A stretch of 38,585 nt of DNA from Betaproteobacteria bacterium (GTDB lineage Bacteria; Pseudomonadota; Gammaproteobacteria; Burkholderiales; SG8-41): positions 1-38,585 of the forward strand of contig JACPTK010000036.1 in the NCBI GenBank assembly GCA_016192825.1, written 5' to 3'. Shown here one piece after another: positions 36,325 through 38,585 of the stretch. The position numbers were made by a program, and so were the translations under genes. The notes beneath the pieces are model-generated. The model did no database searches and had not been told where the DNA came from. It worked only from the letters and a program-made list of their open reading frames with translations. Each line of letters opens with the position of its first letter. Position 1 is the stretch's first letter.

Positions 36325-36426
36325 GCAGGAAACGGCGATTGGCCGACCGCCATTTTGCCAAGCAACTATCTTGCCAAGCCGCAACGCCGTGCGCCGCAGT
36401 TGGCGCTTTCAGGACGGGCTGCACCT

Positions 36427-36606
36427 AGGAGTTTGTCGGACTTAGCCCCGACAAACTCCTTGTGCAAAACCGCCCGCGCGATAACGGGAGTCAATAGCAG
36501 TGAAAACCTTATTTCCAGCCTGCGCGCGTGTCCATCGGAGGCCAATCGGGGCCGTTACACTGGGGTGCCGTTAACAGCTTGTCGGACACCTAAGTCCGAC
36601 AAGCTG
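36427..36606 (+). repeat. Hairpin-bounded repeat element, copy B
   Basis: Hairpin 1 (36427-36460) has a 13-bp stem AGGAGTTTGTCGG/CCGACAAACTCCT. Hairpin 2 (36575-36606) has CAGCTTGTCGGAC/GTCCGACAAGCTG with an ACCTAA loop. The 114 bp between contain GTGCAAAACCGCC, AGTGAAAAC, TTATTTCCAGCCT and CCAATCGGGGCCG. All of these appear in the same order in copy A (16740 to 16566, opposite strand). It ends 10 bp before the yqeY stop. Confidence 0.72.
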
Positions 36607-36615
36607 CTAAGCCGA

Positions 36616-37062
36616 TTAGCTCGAGAGCTTCGCCTTCACCAAAGACGACACTTTCCCCATATCAGCCCGTCCTGCGAGCTTGCCCTTCAGCACGCCCATG
36701 ACCTTGCCCATGTCGGACAGCGCCTTGGCGCCGGTCGCCCTGAGCGCCTCGGCAATCGCGGCGTCGATCTCGGCGTCGGACAGGGCCTGCGGCATGTAAG
36801 TCTGCAATATCCCGACCTCGAACTGCTCGTTGTTCGCCAGGTCCTGCCGCCCGCCTTTCTCGAACTGGGCGATCGACTCGCGCCGCTGCTTGATCATCTT
36901 CTCGATGACCGCCACCACGTCGGCGTCGGCGAGCTCCTTGCGCTCGTCCACCTCGCGCTGCTTGAGCGCGGCGAGCAGCAGCCGCAGCGCGTCGCGCCGC
37001 GGCGCGTCGCCGCCGCGCATGGCGGCTTTGACGTCATCGTTGATGCGTTGTTTGAGAGGCAT
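36616..37062 (-). CDS. yqeY: GatB/YqeY domain protein
   Basis: The 148-residue YqeY protein has DAPRRDALRLLLAALKQREV near the start, EKMIKQRRESIAQFEKGGRQ in the middle and MGKVMGVLKGKLAGRADMGK at the end, related to the GatB tail that holds tRNA. Its cellular role is unclear; it is placed between rpsU and dnaG in most betaproteobacteria, as here. It starts 82 bp after rpsU, with a palindromic AGGGGTGAGG repeat in the gap. Confidence 0.95.
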   Translation of the reverse strand: MPLKQRINDDVKAAMRGGDAPRRDALRLLLAALKQREVDERKELADADVVAVIEKMIKQRRESIAQFEKGGRQDLANNEQFEVGILQTYMPQALSDAEIDAAIAEALRATGAKALSDMGKVMGVLKGKLAGRADMGKVSSLVKAKLSS

Positions 37063-37072
37063 TGGTCGAGTG

Positions 37073-37122
37073 AGGGGTGAGGTGCAAAAACAAAAAGGGT
37101 GAAGGCGTTACCCCTCACCCCT
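37073..37122. repeat. AGGGGTGAGG inverted repeat between rpsU and yqeY
   Basis: AGGGGTGAGG (37073-37082) and CCTCACCCCT (37113-37122) with a 30-base loop. It may lower transcription passing from rpsU into yqeY; there is no T-run in the minus direction. It is one of several simple intergenic repeats in the window. Confidence 0.5.
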
Positions 37123-37144
37123 TATGCGTCGCTCCTGACCGCTG

Positions 37145-37357
37145 TTAATACATGCGCGGAGGAAGGAGCTGCGAGCGCAGGCGCTTGTGGTGGCGCTTGA
37201 TCGCGGCGGCGAGCTTGCGCTTGCGCTCGGTGGTGGGCTTCTCGTAGTACTCGCGCGCGCGCAATTCGGTCAGCAAGCCCGTTTTCTCGACGGTGCGTTT
37301 GAAGCGGCGCAACGCCGCTTCAAACGGCTCGTTTTCCTTGACTCTGACTGTCGGCAT
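37145..37357 (-). CDS. rpsU: 30S ribosomal protein S21 (bS21)
   Basis: 70 residues, the standard length: [20 protein letters not shown] at the start, then [19 protein letters not shown] and the basic tail. It joins the 30S subunit near the mRNA exit path and influences initiation. Its ATG at 37357 is preceded by only a weak ribosome site (CAGGG), fitting the known control of S21. First gene of the macromolecular-synthesis operon. Confidence 0.97.
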   Translation of the reverse strand: MPTVRVKENEPFEAALRRFKRTVEKTGLLTELRAREYYEKPTTERKRKLAAAIKRHHKRLRSQLLPPRMY

Positions 37358-37387
37358 GAATAACCCTGGATGAATGGGGAAAACCTG

Positions 37388-37393
37388 TATTAT
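37388..37393 (-). promoter_or_regulatory. Predicted -10 of rpsU
   Basis: A perfect TATAAT on the minus strand 30 bp before the rpsU ATG, with a poor -35. It lies in the 71-bp gap shared with the divergent tsaD. Confidence 0.5.
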
Positions 37394-37428
37394 ATCAAGC
37401 ATCAAGAGTCTTTGCCAGACAAGTCGAG

Positions 37429-38457
37429 ATGCGGATTCTGGGTATCGAAACCTCCTGCGACGAGACCGGGGTCGCGCTCTATGACGGCCGCCACGGCTTG
37501 CTCGGACATGCGCTTTATTCGCAGGCACGGCTGCATGCCGAGTACGGGGGCGTGGTGCCGGAACTCGCCTCCCGCGATCACGTCCGGCGCCTGCTGCCGC
37601 TGACGCGCGGCCTGCTCGAGCAATCCGGCTGCCCCCTGGAGCAGCTCACGGCCGTTGCCTATACGGAAGGCCCGGGGCTCGCCGGCGCGCTGCTGGTCGG
37701 CGCCGCGACTGCCCATGGCCTCGCCTCCGCGCTCGGCATCCCGGCGCTGGGAGTGCACCACCTCGAAGCGCACCTGCTTTCGCCGCTGCTCTCCCGGCCG
37801 GCGCCGGCCTTCCCGTTCGTCGCCCTGCTCGTTTCCGGCGGCCATACGCAGCTGATGCGCGTCGCCGGGGTGGGCGAGTACGAGCTTCTCGGGGAAACGC
37901 TGGATGACGCGGCGGGCGAAGCGTTCGACAAGACCGCCAAGCTGCTCGGTCTCGGGTATCCGGGCGGTCCCGCGCTTGCCCGGCTTGCCGCGAGCGGCAC
38001 GCCGGGCCGTTTCAGCCTGCCCCGCCCGATGATCGCGAGTGGCAACCTCGATTTCAGTTTCAGCGGGTTGAAGACCGCGGTGCTGACGGCGGTGAAGGGG
38101 CGCGCGCTGGGCGAAGCCGCACGCGCCGATCTCGCCGCCGAAATCCAGGCCGCGATCGTCGAAGTGCTGGCCGCCAAGGCGTTCGCCGCGCTCGCCCACG
38201 CCGGGCTCGGGCAGCTGGTGGTCGCGGGCGGCGTCGGCGCCAACCTCGCATTGCGCGCCCGGCTCGCCGCCGGCGCGCCCAGGTGCGGCGCCCGGGTGTT
38301 CTACCCCGAACTGGAGTTCTGCACTGACAACGGCGCGATGATCGCGTTCGCCGCGGCGCTGCGGCTCGAATCACGAGCCACGAATCACGAATCACGCTCC
38401 GGGGCCTTCACCGTCCGCCCCCGCTGGAACCTCGAGACCGTCGCAGCGCAAGCCTAG
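37429..38457 (+). CDS. tsaD: tRNA N6-adenosine threonylcarbamoyltransferase
   Basis: The 342-residue TsaD moves threonylcarbamoyl to A37 of ANN-reading tRNAs, with TsaB and TsaE. It has [13 protein letters not shown] at the start, [13 protein letters not shown], metal-binding [11 protein letters not shown], the nucleotide loop [43 protein letters not shown], and [20 protein letters not shown] near the end. Before the usual VRPRW tail there is an unusual [10 protein letters not shown] stretch encoded by the repeated words ACGAATCACG at 38377-38398. Divergent from rpsU, the common arrangement in proteobacteria. 38461-38585 contains nothing I recognise. Confidence 0.96.
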   Translation: MRILGIETSCDETGVALYDGRHGLLGHALYSQARLHAEYGGVVPELASRDHVRRLLPLTRGLLEQSGCPLEQLTAVAYTEGPGLAGALLVGAATAHGLASALGIPALGVHHLEAHLLSPLLSRPAPAFPFVALLVSGGHTQLMRVAGVGEYELLGETLDDAAGEAFDKTAKLLGLGYPGGPALARLAASGTPGRFSLPRPMIASGNLDFSFSGLKTAVLTAVKGRALGEAARADLAAEIQAAIVEVLAAKAFAALAHAGLGQLVVAGGVGANLALRARLAAGAPRCGARVFYPELEFCTDNGAMIAFAAALRLESRATNHESRSGAFTVRPRWNLETVAAQA

Positions 38458-38585
38458 CCTAGCTTCCACACTTGTGGATCGTTATCGCTGATGGCGGCGG
38501 GTGGTTGCGCGAACGCGACAGCGGCTTGGCAGAGTGAAACGCGCGCTGTGAGCGTGACCGGGCAGTGTGTTGGGGCGGTCGAAAT

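Overview
The window looks like chromosomal DNA of a GC-rich betaproteobacterium (Burkholderiales in the broad sense, probably an uncultured lineage). The reasons are the rpsU-yqeY-dnaG-rpoD operon with divergent tsaD, Bug/TctC-type binding proteins, an Fds-type NAD-dependent formate dehydrogenase, and protein sequences closest to that class as I remember them.

Positions 1-15900 hold what I read as an oxalate/formate-utilisation regulon, almost all on the minus strand: oxalyl-CoA decarboxylase (oxc, cut by the window edge), a divergent Crp/Fnr-family regulator, a TctCBA tripartite transporter, uspA-terC, formate-THF ligase (ftfL), formate dehydrogenase (fdsA and a fused fdsG/fdsB) and sucCD. 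The palindrome TTGAC-N4-GTCAA occurs three times, before oxc, tctC and sucC. Each copy lies 21-22 bp upstream of a plausible -10, the spacing of Fnr class II activation. The regulator has the Fnr-type ExxSR recognition helix but no cysteine. The proposed flow is oxalate import, activation with CoA, decarboxylation to formyl-CoA, then formate oxidised to NADH by Fds or captured as formyl-THF by FtfL.

Positions 15900-17230 are a pile-up of non-coding elements. They are a degenerate group II intron on the minus strand, a hairpin-bounded repeat inserted in it (with a second homologous copy at 36427-36606), and a candidate small RNA with CCUCC-type anti-Shine-Dalgarno motifs whose terminator abuts the intron 5' end.

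Positions 17230-29460 are accessory metabolism: a second UspA, a CapA-like phosphatase, an enolase-superfamily dehydratase, a dienelactone hydrolase, a PglL/Wzy-type O-antigen ligase, an IS91-type transposase remnant, two damaged dimeric alpha/beta-barrel (EthD-like) genes, two SDR dehydrogenases, a Bug binding protein, a ParE-like toxin without antitoxin, a threonine-synthase-like PLP enzyme and two small secreted proteins.

Positions 29491-31750 are a very small integrative islet (2,217 bp between 43-bp direct repeats) in the 3' end of tRNA-Ile(CAU). It carries only a tyrosine integrase and a HigBA-type toxin-antitoxin pair. Arrays of an 11-bp repeat lie near both ends and look like integrase arm sites.

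Positions 31900-38457 are the macromolecular-synthesis operon (rpoD, dnaG, yqeY, rpsU) and divergent tsaD. A repeat element and a new promoter lie between yqeY and dnaG. Small palindromes at the ends of several genes are a recurring feature.
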